64,000 nt of DNA from assembly GCA_964434105.1 (NCBI GenBank), contig CAYSTJ010000008.1:1-64000 (forward strand), read 5' to 3'. The notes under the pieces are model-generated. The model did not search any database. It was given only the letters and a program-made list of their open reading frames with translations, and was not told the DNA's origin. The position numbers and the translations under genes were made by a program. The stretch comes from CAYNST01 sp964434105. Its GTDB lineage: Bacteria; Pseudomonadota; Gammaproteobacteria; Pseudomonadales; Cellvibrionaceae. This document shows, one piece after another, positions 9,029 to 18,008 of this stretch (positions within the stretch are counted from its first letter, which is position 1; each line of letters opens with the position of its first letter).

Positions 9029-11347
9029 TCAGAACCGGTAGGTCGCCTCGACTGCCACCGTGCGGGGACGGCGCGGGAAGCTGTAAAACGTATTGCTGCC
9101 GGCCAGGGTTTCGGACAGCGGTACGTTGGCCGAATAGGAAATGACGTTTTCGTTCAGCAGATTTTTGCCCAGCAATGCCAGATCCCAGCGGTCGGTTTCC
9201 AGCGCAATGCGCATCGACAGCATGGTGTAGGCATCGATTTCGCCATTGGGGTCGAGGTTAACGTGGACCTGCTGGTCGTCCACCCATTGACCGTCGAGCG
9301 AAATCAATAATGCCCGCCCGCCTGTCAGGCTACGCAGGTATTCCAGTGAGCCGTTCAGTGTGAACTCCGGCGTGTATACGCCGCGCTGACCCGAATAGTC
9401 GCAGAATCCATTGGCTTGTGGCGTGCGGCCATAGTGGCAGTCGCCATTATCAAAATCCTCGTATTCGAAATCCAGCCAGGAGAAGCCGAAACGTGAAAGC
9501 AGAGCGCGGTTGAGTTGCCAGCGGCCGTCCAGCTCCAGGCCCTGCACGTGGGTCTCCCTCGCATTGCCGACGTTAAAGCCGACGGCACCATCAAACTGGC
9601 TGATTTGCAGGTCGTTGTAGTGCATGCGATACAGCGTGGTGTTCAACTCGCCACGGCCTTCTGCCAGACGCATTTTGTAACCAATTTCAAAGGCGTCCAC
9701 GGTTTCGTTTCTGAATTCGAAATTGGCCGTATTGTTGGAGCGTGGATCAAACCCGCCGGCCTTGAAGCCCCGTGAAATTTTGCCGTAGGCGAGGACGTCC
9801 TCGGACAGGTCAATGGCCACGCTCAATGATGGGGTGAAGGCTGATTCACTGCGTCGATCCGCCAGGTTGTGTCCGCCAGACTGTTCTGTATCGGCATTGA
9901 AGACGGCCCGGTAAATGCCGCCGAGCGTCGGGTCGTCGATGGGCTCGTAGTTGTTGCCAATATCAATGATTGTCAGGGACTTCGTGGCATTTTTTTCCTC
10001 GTGGGTGTAGCGCGCGCCCAGCGTCATGCGCATCGTGTCAGTCGTATTCCAGGTCAACTCGCCAAACAGGGCGGCCGCTTCGGAATCCTGAGTGAAATCA
10101 CGGTACGCGCCCGTACCGCCCAGGACCGGCGGCACGATCCCGGCCAGAAATACCGGTAGCGCCGAGTCGGTCGGAATGCTGAGAATATCAACGAATTCCT
10201 GGTCATACTGTTGGTAGAACACGCCGGCTATCCATTCCATTTTCTCGCCAAGCGGCGAGGCGATACGAAATTCCTGGCTGAATTGGCGATAATCCTCTGA
10301 CAATTCCAGCTGGAAAACATTGGCGGGTACGAAATCACAATCGCACTGCTCATCGTAGTTGAAGCCCAGCAAACCGGTCAGTGATGTGACGGTATAATCG
10401 CCCATGGCGTACTCGATATTCAGCGTCTGGGAATTTATGGTGTTGTCGCTGAATTCAAATGTATTGGACTGTCGTTGATAGTCCTGCCGGCTGTCAAAGG
10501 CCAGTCCACCGGTTACCATACCGACCAGTGTGCCGTAACCCGGGCTGGTTGAAGATGCAGGGTTGTCCCGGGTGATTTCGATGCCACGACCGGTGACGTC
10601 AAACGAATCATGCTCAATGGTCAGTTCAACCGTCAGGTCCGGGTTGGGCGTATAGTCGAGGGAGAGCCGCAGCGCCAGCTCATCCTGATCCGGTTCAAAA
10701 GTATCGGTCAACGTATTCCGGATAAAGCCCGGGTCGTTATAGGAACGCACTGCCAGGCGGCCATTGACGTTTTCGCTCAGGGGGCCGGTGACAAAACCGG
10801 ATAGTTCACGCGTTTCGAACTCGGTTTCGTAGGAGCCCTTGAGTTGTCCCCCGAACTGGTTTTCCGGTCGGGCGGAAATGATATCCAGCGCACCGGCTAT
10901 GCTGTTTTTGCCAAAGAATGTGCTTTGCGGGCCGCGCATGACCTCAACTCGCTCCACATCGTAGATGGGGGCACGGAACAGCTGCGCCCGCCCGCGGTAT
11001 ATGCCGTCCATGTAAACGCCCACGGACTGCTCGAACCCCTGACTGTTGTCGGAACCGATGCCCCGTATACGCATTTGCGTGCTGAGACCTGTCTGGGTCA
11101 GATGGATATTGGGTACATAACTGGTTAAATCCTCCAGCTTTTCAATGCCCATCTGCTCGATCTTTTCGCCGGAAACGGCAGCCACAGAGGCGGGCACATC
11201 CTGCAGGCTTAATTCGCGCTTCTGGGAAGTAACAAATATTTCTTCCAGAATTGCCGGGTCATCCGGCTGGGCGGAAACAGATCCGCACAACACGATGGCT
11301 GCAATGCCAGCCGGTATGGATTTGCGGGGAAAGGGGATGCGCAGCAT
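9029..11347 (-). CDS. TonB-dependent outer-membrane receptor
   Basis: A 772-residue outer-membrane transporter powered by TonB. It has a cleavable signal peptide ending near SVSAQ, a likely TonB-box segment EEIFVTSQKR, a plug domain (about 45-165, with DVPASVAAVSGEKIEQMG and GMRGPQSTFFGKNSIAGA-like motifs) and a C-terminal beta barrel ending in phenylalanine (TYRF), as for BAM substrates. The Shine-Dalgarno sequence GGAGG precedes the ATG. The substrate cannot be read from sequence. The plug resembles the IroN/CirA-like receptors common in marine gammaproteobacteria. No FecR/sigma pair or hydrolase is adjacent, so it is not in an obvious utilisation locus. Confidence 0.93.
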   Translation of the reverse strand: MLRIPFPRKSIPAGIAAIVLCGSVSAQPDDPAILEEIFVTSQKRELSLQDVPASVAAVSGEKIEQMGIEKLEDLTSYVPNIHLTQTGLSTQMRIRGIGSDNSQGFEQSVGVYMDGIYRGRAQLFRAPIYDVERVEVMRGPQSTFFGKNSIAGALDIISARPENQFGGQLKGSYETEFETRELSGFVTGPLSENVNGRLAVRSYNDPGFIRNTLTDTFEPDQDELALRLSLDYTPNPDLTVELTIEHDSFDVTGRGIEITRDNPASSTSPGYGTLVGMVTGGLAFDSRQDYQRQSNTFEFSDNTINSQTLNIEYAMGDYTVTSLTGLLGFNYDEQCDCDFVPANVFQLELSEDYRQFSQEFRIASPLGEKMEWIAGVFYQQYDQEFVDILSIPTDSALPVFLAGIVPPVLGGTGAYRDFTQDSEAAALFGELTWNTTDTMRMTLGARYTHEEKNATKSLTIIDIGNNYEPIDDPTLGGIYRAVFNADTEQSGGHNLADRRSESAFTPSLSVAIDLSEDVLAYGKISRGFKAGGFDPRSNNTANFEFRNETVDAFEIGYKMRLAEGRGELNTTLYRMHYNDLQISQFDGAVGFNVGNARETHVQGLELDGRWQLNRALLSRFGFSWLDFEYEDFDNGDCHYGRTPQANGFCDYSGQRGVYTPEFTLNGSLEYLRSLTGGRALLISLDGQWVDDQQVHVNLDPNGEIDAYTMLSMRIALETDRWDLALLGKNLLNENVISYSANVPLSETLAGSNTFYSFPRRPRTVAVEATYRF

Positions 11348-11575
11348 AGTGAAACCTCCGATGGTGTCGGATGGATGATCAGCCGTTGTGTTCCGGTGAT
11401 GTCATCGACTGTCCGTTATTCCGCAACTGTATCAGATTTTTTCCCCGCCGGACCACTTGTCGATGTTGCCGTGAAACGGATGTCGGTCCCGTCTGCGGTC
11501 CGGAAGAAAAGCCGGCCTGATTCGCGCCCGTGGTGACTGGGCCGCCGCATGCCGGCTTCGCAGGTCGAAGGCGTG

Positions 11576-12583
11576 CTAGGCGCCGTAGTATTCACGATAC
11601 CAGTCGACGAATTGCCGGACACCGGTGTCTACATCTGTGTCGGGTTTGAAGCCTACCGCCTGCTGCAGTGACGACACGTCGGCACAGGTCGACAATACAT
11701 CGCCCGGCTGAATGGGCAGATAGTTGCAGATGGCAGGCTTGCCGACGGCACGCTCGATCGCTTTGACAAACGTCATAAGCTTAACCGGTTTGTTATTGCC
11801 TATGTTGTAAATCCGGAATGGTGCAAAACTGGACGCCGGGCTGGGCGAGGTGTTCTTCCACTCCGTGTCCGGCTGGGCGATTTGATCGATCGTCCGGACG
11901 ACGCCTTCGATGATGTCATCAATGTAGGTAAAGTCGCGGATCATGTCACCATTGTTGTAAATATCGATCGGTGTGCCGTCCATAATGCCCCGCGTGAACT
12001 TGAACATGGCCATATCCGGCCGGCCCCAGGGGCCATAGACGGTGAAGAACCGCAGCCCGGTGGTGGGCAGCTTGTAGAGATTGCTGTAGGTATGCGCCAT
12101 TAATTCATTGGCTTTCTTGCTCGCAGCATACAGTGACATGGGGTGGTCGACGTTGTGCTGCTCCGAGAATGGCTGCACCGCGTTGGCACCATAGACAGAA
12201 CTCGAGGAGGCATAGACCAGGTGGGGGACTGCCCGATGGCGACAGCCTTCAAGTATGTTGGCAAACCCGGTCAGATTGGAATCGATATACGCCATCGGGT
12301 TGTCGATCGAGTAACGAACGCCCGCCTGTGCAGCCAGGTGTGCTACCCGCTCAAACTGGTTGTCGGCAAACAGCTGCTGCATCGCGTTGCGGTCAGCGAT
12401 ATCAATGGGCGAGAACTCGAATCGCCCGAACTGTTGTAGCGCCTTCAGGCGATCTTCCTTAAGGCTTACCGCATAATAATCGTTCAGGTTGTCTATCCCG
12501 ACTACCTCGTCGCCGCGTTCCAGCAATCGTTTACTTAAATGGTAGCCGATAAAGCCTGCCGCACCTGTTACCAGTATTCTCAT
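11576..12583 (-). CDS. NAD-dependent sugar epimerase, UDP-glucuronate 4-epimerase type
   Basis: Short-chain dehydrogenase/reductase fold enzyme. The N terminus MRILVTGAAGFIGYHLSKRL gives the NAD-binding GxxGxxG. NLNDYYAVSLKEDRL is typical of the LspL/CapI UDP-glucuronate 4-epimerase group. The catalytic pair is Tyr152 and Lys156 (YAASK), with the serine in ASSSSVYG. It would make UDP-galacturonate for lipopolysaccharide, capsule or exopolysaccharide. The gene stands alone, with no glycan-assembly genes beside it, so the end product is unknown. UDP-glucose 4-epimerase activity is a less likely alternative. 335 residues, normal length. Confidence 0.88.
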   Translation of the reverse strand: MRILVTGAAGFIGYHLSKRLLERGDEVVGIDNLNDYYAVSLKEDRLKALQQFGRFEFSPIDIADRNAMQQLFADNQFERVAHLAAQAGVRYSIDNPMAYIDSNLTGFANILEGCRHRAVPHLVYASSSSVYGANAVQPFSEQHNVDHPMSLYAASKKANELMAHTYSNLYKLPTTGLRFFTVYGPWGRPDMAMFKFTRGIMDGTPIDIYNNGDMIRDFTYIDDIIEGVVRTIDQIAQPDTEWKNTSPSPASSFAPFRIYNIGNNKPVKLMTFVKAIERAVGKPAICNYLPIQPGDVLSTCADVSSLQQAVGFKPDTDVDTGVRQFVDWYREYYGA

Positions 12584-12609
12584 TAGCCAACCCCTGTAAA
12601 AAATAGCCG

Positions 12610-12639
12610 ATTATACAGGCTGGACGAGCAATATTTGAA
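12610..12639 (-). promoter_or_regulatory. Probable sigma-70 promoter of the sugar epimerase gene
   Basis: On the minus strand a perfect TATAAT (12610-12615) is preceded at 18 bases by TTCAAA (12634-12639). It is followed by a leader of roughly 20 bases to the ATG at 12583. Confidence 0.55.
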
Positions 12640-12721
12640 TCGATGATGTCGGGAAGCTGTCCGACTTGACGAATCTGCCGCGCAAATGGCTGTATCGGTC
12701 CGGATTTTCGTCAGATTCCAT

Positions 12722-12949
12722 GTAACTATTCAGCTCACGCCCCGATTTGCCCCGGCACCTACAAATGAAAGCTGCGTTAAAAAATGGTCACAAACCTGTC
12801 GGGAACAGGTTTGAACGCCTGCCCAGGCGGCCCGGAGGGCGACGCGCAGGATGCGCGGCGTATTGACACGAGTAAACTCACATTTTTCGCCTTGCTCTGA
12901 ACAAATCTGGACGCAATCTGAACAGTTACAACACGAGCTGAATAGTTAC
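12722..12949 (+). mobile_element. MITE-like 228-bp repeat, copy B (complete)
   Basis: Complete element with perfect 15-bp terminal inverted repeats, GTAACTATTCAGCTC at 12722-12736 and its complement at 12935-12949. Flanks GATTCCAT (12714-12721) and GATTCCGT (12950-12957) match at 7 of 8 positions, consistent with an aged target duplication. Inside are a 9-bp-stem hairpin (12791-12813) and GC-rich smaller hairpins. The terminal sequence CTGAATAGTTAC is echoed inside the right end as CTGAACAGTTAC, a possible second transposase site. No reading frame of its own. It sits between the epimerase and helicase genes. Confidence 0.88.
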
Positions 12950-13008
12950 GATTCCGTTAAAGTAGCCCGCAATCCCAGCGACAGACTCTAACGGCACAGG
13001 AAAGAGGC

Positions 13009-14403
13009 GTGTTAACATGCCGCTTTTATGACTTAAACGATCAAATACTGTTGGACGGCAATTTGAAGAAGCAACCTACAACCGCAAATGACGCATGGAC
13101 AATGGCTAATTTTCAGGTGGAGCCGGTAAAGGGCAAGATGCGTTTCCATGACCTCAATCTGGACCCGGCGCTGATGCGCGGCATTCATGAGCTGGGATAT
13201 CAGTATTGCTCGCCGATCCAGGCGCAGTCGCTGCCCCATACCCTGGCCGGTCATGACGTACTGGGGCGGGCGCAGACGGGGACCGGCAAAACAGCAGCGT
13301 TCCTGATTTGCATCATTCAGGATCTGCTCCTGAACCCCATAGAAGGGGCTCGCTATGCGGGCGAGGTGCGCTCACTGATCATTGCGCCCACCCGCGAACT
13401 GGTCATGCAGATTGGCGAAGATGCCCGCAATCTTACCCGCTATACCCCGCTCAAAGTACACACGCTGGTGGGCGGCATCGACTACAACAAGCAGCTTGCG
13501 GGTCTCAACGATGATTATGTTGATATTCTCGTTGCGACGCCGGGACGATTGCTGGATTTCTGCGGGAGCAACAACGTCTATCTCGACCAGGTGGAGATAC
13601 TGGTTATCGATGAAGCGGACCGCATGCTGGATATGGGCTTTATCCCCCAGGTACGGAGGATTGAGCGCATGACGCCGCGCCGGCACCAGCGTCAGACGTT
13701 GATGTTCTCCGCGACTTTTTCCAATGATGTACTGCGCCTGGCGGACCAGTGGATGCACGAGCTGGTGACTATCGAGATCGCGCCGGAAAGCCCGACAACG
13801 CAATTGATCGAACAGCACGTCTATCTCGCTTCCGGAGATGAGAAATTTACCGTGCTGTACCATCTGCTGCAGCGCCCGGAAGCGGACAGCGTGATCGTCT
13901 TCGCAAATCGTCGGGACGAATGCCGCGATCTGCACCAGAAACTGCTGGACTATGGCATCAAGGCCGGGCTGTTATCCGGCGAAATTCAGCAACAAAAGCG
14001 GGTCCGGACGCTGGAAAACTTCAAATCTGGCAATATGCAGGTGCTGGTGGCGACCGACGTGGCCGGCCGTGGTATCCATATCAGTGACGTTTCCCATGTC
14101 GTTAATTTCACCCTGCCGGACGAACCGGAAGATTACGTGCACCGCATTGGTCGTACCGGACGGGCGGGGCAAAAGGGGGTCTCCATCAGCTTTGCATGCG
14201 AGGATGACGCATTCCGGCTGGCCCCCATTGAAACTCTGCTGGGCCAGCCGATTCAGTGCGAGCAACCCCCGGAATCCCTGCTTGCTGTACTGCCGGAGCC
14301 GCTACGCCGCACGCCAAAGTCGCGACCGGCCCCACGAAGCGGCGGTCGCACCAACCACTCGCGTGGTGATCGATCACGTAACAGTCCCCGGCGCGGGCGG
14401 TAA
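13009..14403 (+). CDS. DEAD-box RNA helicase, RhlB-like
   Basis: ATP-dependent RNA helicase of the group that includes RhlB, a partner of RNase E in RNA decay. Motifs in order: the Q motif YCSPIQAQSLP, Walker A AQTGTGKT (about 88-95), PTREL, TPGRLLDF, VIDEADRMLDMGF (DEAD near 202), SAT, and HRIGRTGRAG (about 379). The C-terminal tail is rich in Arg, Ser and Pro, suited to RNA binding. The start is uncertain. GTG at 13009 is the upstream limit, with its purine-rich site crowded against it; in-frame ATGs at 13102 or 13138 would still give a complete helicase core. The MITE ends 59 bases upstream and could influence expression. Confidence 0.9.
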   Translation: MLTCRFYDLNDQILLDGNLKKQPTTANDAWTMANFQVEPVKGKMRFHDLNLDPALMRGIHELGYQYCSPIQAQSLPHTLAGHDVLGRAQTGTGKTAAFLICIIQDLLLNPIEGARYAGEVRSLIIAPTRELVMQIGEDARNLTRYTPLKVHTLVGGIDYNKQLAGLNDDYVDILVATPGRLLDFCGSNNVYLDQVEILVIDEADRMLDMGFIPQVRRIERMTPRRHQRQTLMFSATFSNDVLRLADQWMHELVTIEIAPESPTTQLIEQHVYLASGDEKFTVLYHLLQRPEADSVIVFANRRDECRDLHQKLLDYGIKAGLLSGEIQQQKRVRTLENFKSGNMQVLVATDVAGRGIHISDVSHVVNFTLPDEPEDYVHRIGRTGRAGQKGVSISFACEDDAFRLAPIETLLGQPIQCEQPPESLLAVLPEPLRRTPKSRPAPRSGGRTNHSRGDRSRNSPRRGR

Positions 14404-14506
14404 CTCCGGCCGGTCGCGCTGTGCAGGTTGGCAAATCAGGCCAAATTTTCGGAGCGCTGTCGCTCAGTAGCGCGGAATGTATCGGGCTCAAGCGGAAGGT
14501 GTATGC

Positions 14507-15607
14507 GTGAAACAGGAAGTGGAACAGGAAAAAGTAAAGCTTCAAAGGGATGAGCGCTTTGACTTATTCCGCGGGATTGCACTTATCGGCATCACACTCA
14601 ATCACATGGTGCCGACGCTCGGGCTTATGCGGGAGTTTGGACAATACCAGCTGAAGGCCGGACAGTTCTTTAATTTCGCCGACGTATTTGTATTCATATC
14701 CGGTTGCGTCGGCGGTATTGCCTACACCAGGGTGATCCAGTCTGAAGGACTCTGGCAGTGTCAGGTCAAAAGCACCCGTCGCGTTTTCGAGATATTTCTG
14801 AATAATATGCTGACCTGCATCGCCTGCGTCGCGGTGGTTTTGCTGACGGCACGTTTTGGCAACACGCCCCATATCCTGGCGGACACGGCCCTTCGTCCGC
14901 TGGAATCCCTCCTGGGCACCGTCTTTATCTATGATCCCATGCCGTTTTTCAATATTCTGGGTTTATATATTGTTTTGCTCCTGCTGTTACCTGCCTACCT
15001 GCAGCTATATCTGAAGCGTCCATTGCTGGCCTTCAGTTTTACCCTGCTTGTCTATCTCTTCAGTCAGGTTATGTTTTATCTGTTTGAAAGAAACTTCGTA
15101 GCGCTTCCGTTCTTTGGGAATCTGTATGCGTGGCAGTTTATATTTTTTGTGGGGGTGTCCATTGGTGCTGCAATCCGGCAGGGCAGGTTCAGGGTCTCCA
15201 GTAACCGTTATATCGTTCTTGCGGTCTTGATGTACTTCCTGATGGGCGATTTTCTGAAGCAAACGGAATTCGCGTATTTTCATTTTACGGACAAGGACAA
15301 TCTGGGTTTTCTGCGTGTTGTGGATCTGCTTTGCGTTTCCTATCTGATAAGCCTGTTTATACCCAAAACCTTTTCAGATCGCGCCGCCGTCGTGCGGCCA
15401 TTGATCAATCTTGGCCGTAATGCGCTGGAAGTATTTTGCGTGGGATTGTTGATAAGCTACATTATGACGGTATGGCTGGCCAACGTCGGGTTGGGGCGTT
15501 CGGCATACCTGCTCGCCGCGGCTGTTGCCGTATTGACCCTGTACGGTTTGGGTGGCAGCCTCTATAAGAAACACAGCCTCAAGCAGTGGTTGCAACGACG
15601 TTTCTGA
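14507..15607 (+). CDS. OpgC-like integral membrane protein
   Basis: A polytopic protein with about ten hydrophobic segments. The N-terminal cytoplasmic stretch is followed by RFDLFRGIALIGITLNHM and NFADVFVFISGCVGGIAY, the signature of the OpgC/acyltransferase-like family. OpgC adds succinyl groups to osmoregulated periplasmic glucans. No opgGH genes are adjacent, so the acceptor is unknown; O-acetylation or succinylation of another glycan is possible. GTG at 14507 has GAAGG seven to eight bases upstream; ATG at 14477 is the alternative start. It converges on the GH26 gene across 85 bases that contain a GGGCGG/CCGCCC hairpin without a T-tract. Confidence 0.82.
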   Translation: MKQEVEQEKVKLQRDERFDLFRGIALIGITLNHMVPTLGLMREFGQYQLKAGQFFNFADVFVFISGCVGGIAYTRVIQSEGLWQCQVKSTRRVFEIFLNNMLTCIACVAVVLLTARFGNTPHILADTALRPLESLLGTVFIYDPMPFFNILGLYIVLLLLLPAYLQLYLKRPLLAFSFTLLVYLFSQVMFYLFERNFVALPFFGNLYAWQFIFFVGVSIGAAIRQGRFRVSSNRYIVLAVLMYFLMGDFLKQTEFAYFHFTDKDNLGFLRVVDLLCVSYLISLFIPKTFSDRAAVVRPLINLGRNALEVFCVGLLISYIMTVWLANVGLGRSAYLLAAAVAVLTLYGLGGSLYKKHSLKQWLQRRF

Positions 15608-15692
15608 GCGGACACTGTGCCGCATCGGGCAAAGGGCGGTCATGCAGAGGCCGCCCGCGCGGGTTCCCGGTACCCCGGCGTCGATTTCCGGG

Positions 15693-16754
15693 CTATCGCA
15701 GGATGGGGTAATGCATTTGGATATTCCGGCTCATTTTCACCCAGGGCAGCTCGTCCAGTGTCACCGATTGCCGGGCGTTAAATAAGCTGCGCAGCGAATC
15801 CCCCTCATTCCAGAAGAAGTTATCCGGATCCCGCCAACTCATGAACCAGACCCATGCTGGTTGGGCCTTGAGTTTATCGACTGTTGGAAATGTACCGACT
15901 TCACCAAGCCCGATCGGTCGGCCCTGCGCCAGCTCCAGAAGTGCCCGGTAATTGTCATCGTCATAATGACCGCTATAGACATCGGTTGCCAGAATATCGA
16001 CCACGTCGTGACCGGGATAGAATAAGCTGTAGGCGGGTACGTTTTCCTTCATTTCATTACCATTGAACACCCACAGCAGGTTGTTCAGTTTATGAAAATG
16101 TGTAAACCGTTCGTACATCATCCGATACAGTGCTGCGAAACCGTCAGCGCCCTGCCGGTGGCCCCACCAGAACCAGAACCCATTCATTTCGTGGTATGGA
16201 CGCCACAGGACGGGTACGCCGGCATGCTTCAGCTGTTTCAGGTGCCAGGCAATAACATCGACCTGGGATTTCCAGCGCTCGTTCAGACGGGTTCCCGGCG
16301 TGAGCAGTTCCTGCCATTGCCCGTCGGTGAGTTTGGCCTGCACGCCGTCCTCGAAAGTACCTGGCTCGTCCTGGGTGGGAATGATCGCGTGCCACATCAA
16401 GGTGATGATAAAGCCTTCGCGGTGGCGTCGTATGGCTTCGTCAACAATATTCTGTCGAAAGTTGATGCCGTCCCAGGAGCCTGGCTCGCTGAAGCCGAAA
16501 TCCTGCCCGAAGACGGCAGGGTAAGTACCGGTCTGTTTGTGTAATCCGACCAGGCGGTTGGAGCCATTGAGCGGTGCGTTGTGTTGCCCGGTCAGGATCT
16601 GTTTGCCCGAAATGCGGTACAGATATTTCAGCAAGGCTTTCGCCTCGGTCGAGGCGTCAGGTACAACGGGAGCGTGGCGGGCGTCGACATAGGCCGGAAG
16701 TAATGCTGTCGCAAAAACAACCGAAATTAAAAATCTACAGGTTAGTGATTTCAA
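15693..16754 (-). CDS. Secreted GH26 beta-mannanase
   Basis: Endo-hydrolysis of beta-1,4-mannan is the usual activity of GH26. A signal peptide (about 1-25) ends near AYVDA, so the enzyme is exported. The catalytic acid/base is Glu189 in WRPYHEMNG and the nucleophile is Glu285 in GLGEVG. GYP-like and GQDFGF segments fit the (beta/alpha)8 fold. It has 353 residues and no carbohydrate-binding module. The start codon is TTG with GGGAG six bases upstream. It follows cysZ on the same strand by 94 bases; a weak TTGACG/GAAATA promoter (17-bp spacing) overlaps the cysZ stop codon. beta-1,3-xylanase or lichenase activity is possible within the family. Confidence 0.9.
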   Translation of the reverse strand: MKSLTCRFLISVVFATALLPAYVDARHAPVVPDASTEAKALLKYLYRISGKQILTGQHNAPLNGSNRLVGLHKQTGTYPAVFGQDFGFSEPGSWDGINFRQNIVDEAIRRHREGFIITLMWHAIIPTQDEPGTFEDGVQAKLTDGQWQELLTPGTRLNERWKSQVDVIAWHLKQLKHAGVPVLWRPYHEMNGFWFWWGHRQGADGFAALYRMMYERFTHFHKLNNLLWVFNGNEMKENVPAYSLFYPGHDVVDILATDVYSGHYDDDNYRALLELAQGRPIGLGEVGTFPTVDKLKAQPAWVWFMSWRDPDNFFWNEGDSLRSLFNARQSVTLDELPWVKMSRNIQMHYPILR

Positions 16755-16848
16755 AGTATGCTCCCACTATTTATGGAATGAACCCTTAGCGGCTCAGTGG
16801 TCACTGGAGCCAAACGGGCTTCGTATTTCGACGGTAACAGAGCACCCG

Positions 16849-17661
16849 TCAATGGGGGTGTTGCCCGGCCCGTCCAATATGCTGTAATTCGTGGAGCCAG
16901 AAAAGTGTACCGCCGGTGACGGCTGCCGGCATGGCAATAATGTTGAGTACCGGAATCATGCTGATGCCCATCACTGTGCCGCCAAATCCGATGCTGGAGT
17001 AAGGGCTTTTTCGCAATTTTTTGCGTAAACGGCTGAAGGATACCTGATGATTGTCCGCGGGATAATCACTGTACTGGATGGCCATGGACCAGGCAGTCCA
17101 TAAAGCGCCGACGACAGGGATCGCCAGGTTCAGCAGCGGAATCGTACCCAGCAGAATCAGGCAAAGAAAAACAATCACGCCCCGGATGATAAAATATAGC
17201 AGTTTCTGTATTTCACGCGCAGTTACGCGGGGAATCAATCGATGAAGCGGCTCGTCCGCCGGCAGCGTACCCTGCACCAGCTCTTCGGTTTTCTGGGCCA
17301 GCAGGCCATAGAAGGGGGCTGCGATAATGTTGGTGATTATATTGAACGTATAACCGTACGTAATAACCAGTATTACGACGATCAGTATCCAGGCGACCCA
17401 TCTCAGCGTCTTTTCCAGAAATTCCAACCAGGCAGGCAGATTGAAATCCCATTGCATAAAGCTGTCAAGATAGCTGAAAAGCAGATAGGTCAAGCCAAAA
17501 AACAGAAGGCAGTTTATGACCAGTGGCACGATCAGGTAAGGTCGCAGCCCGGGATGAAACATCAGCCTGGCGCCGCTGAAAAAATAAGCGGCACCGGTGG
17601 CGAGGTGGTTGGTCCCGAGATCGCCGGCGACCAGTTGACTGATTTGACGGTTGGTCTCCAT
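16849..17661 (-). CDS. cysZ: Sulfate transporter CysZ
   Basis: Inner-membrane protein of 270 residues, the length expected for CysZ, which mediates sulfate uptake for cysteine synthesis. Visible features are GAAYFFSGARLMFHPGLRPY near the start, several long hydrophobic segments, and the C-terminal FGGTVMGISMIPVLNIIAMP, which is characteristic. It starts six bases after the preceding small gene and may be cotranscribed with it. Confidence 0.93.
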   Translation of the reverse strand: METNRQISQLVAGDLGTNHLATGAAYFFSGARLMFHPGLRPYLIVPLVINCLLFFGLTYLLFSYLDSFMQWDFNLPAWLEFLEKTLRWVAWILIVVILVITYGYTFNIITNIIAAPFYGLLAQKTEELVQGTLPADEPLHRLIPRVTAREIQKLLYFIIRGVIVFLCLILLGTIPLLNLAIPVVGALWTAWSMAIQYSDYPADNHQVSFSRLRKKLRKSPYSSIGFGGTVMGISMIPVLNIIAMPAAVTGGTLFWLHELQHIGRAGQHPH

Positions 17662-17667
17662 CGATGT

Positions 17668-17964
17668 CTAGCGTGCGCCCGCTTCTTTGAGAGTGTCAAC
17701 ATATTCGTCGGCGTGGCGATGTTTGCTGATCACCTGCAGAAAGGTTTCACCGTTCAGATCGGTCGCGTTGATATCGAAACCCTCTTCAACAAAAAACCGC
17801 ACAAACGTTGCAAAATTATCGGCGATCATGCTCCGATAGGCGCGCTCCAGCAAGCAATAATCCCGGCTCAAACCGCCGTAGGGGAGAATGTGCAGGAAGG
17901 TCCGGATTCTTTCGTCACTGAAACTTTCGCCCAGGACTTTCTTTTTGTCTTTCTTCAACGACAT
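17668..17964 (-). CDS. PA4642-family conserved small protein
   Basis: A 98-residue cytoplasmic protein of unknown function. The segments SLKKDKKKVLGESFSDERI, DYCLLERAYR and FVRFFVEEGFDINATDLNG resemble, from memory, a Pseudomonas family named after PA4642. The ATG at 17964 is chosen because AAGAGG lies seven bases upstream; six further codons are open before it. It is 44 bases after gatB and six bases before cysZ on the same strand. Confidence 0.8.
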   Translation of the reverse strand: MSLKKDKKKVLGESFSDERIRTFLHILPYGGLSRDYCLLERAYRSMIADNFATFVRFFVEEGFDINATDLNGETFLQVISKHRHADEYVDTLKEAGAR

Positions 17965-18008
17965 GGAATACCTCTTGATCAATACAGGACACTACTGGAT
18001 GTCCGGGT

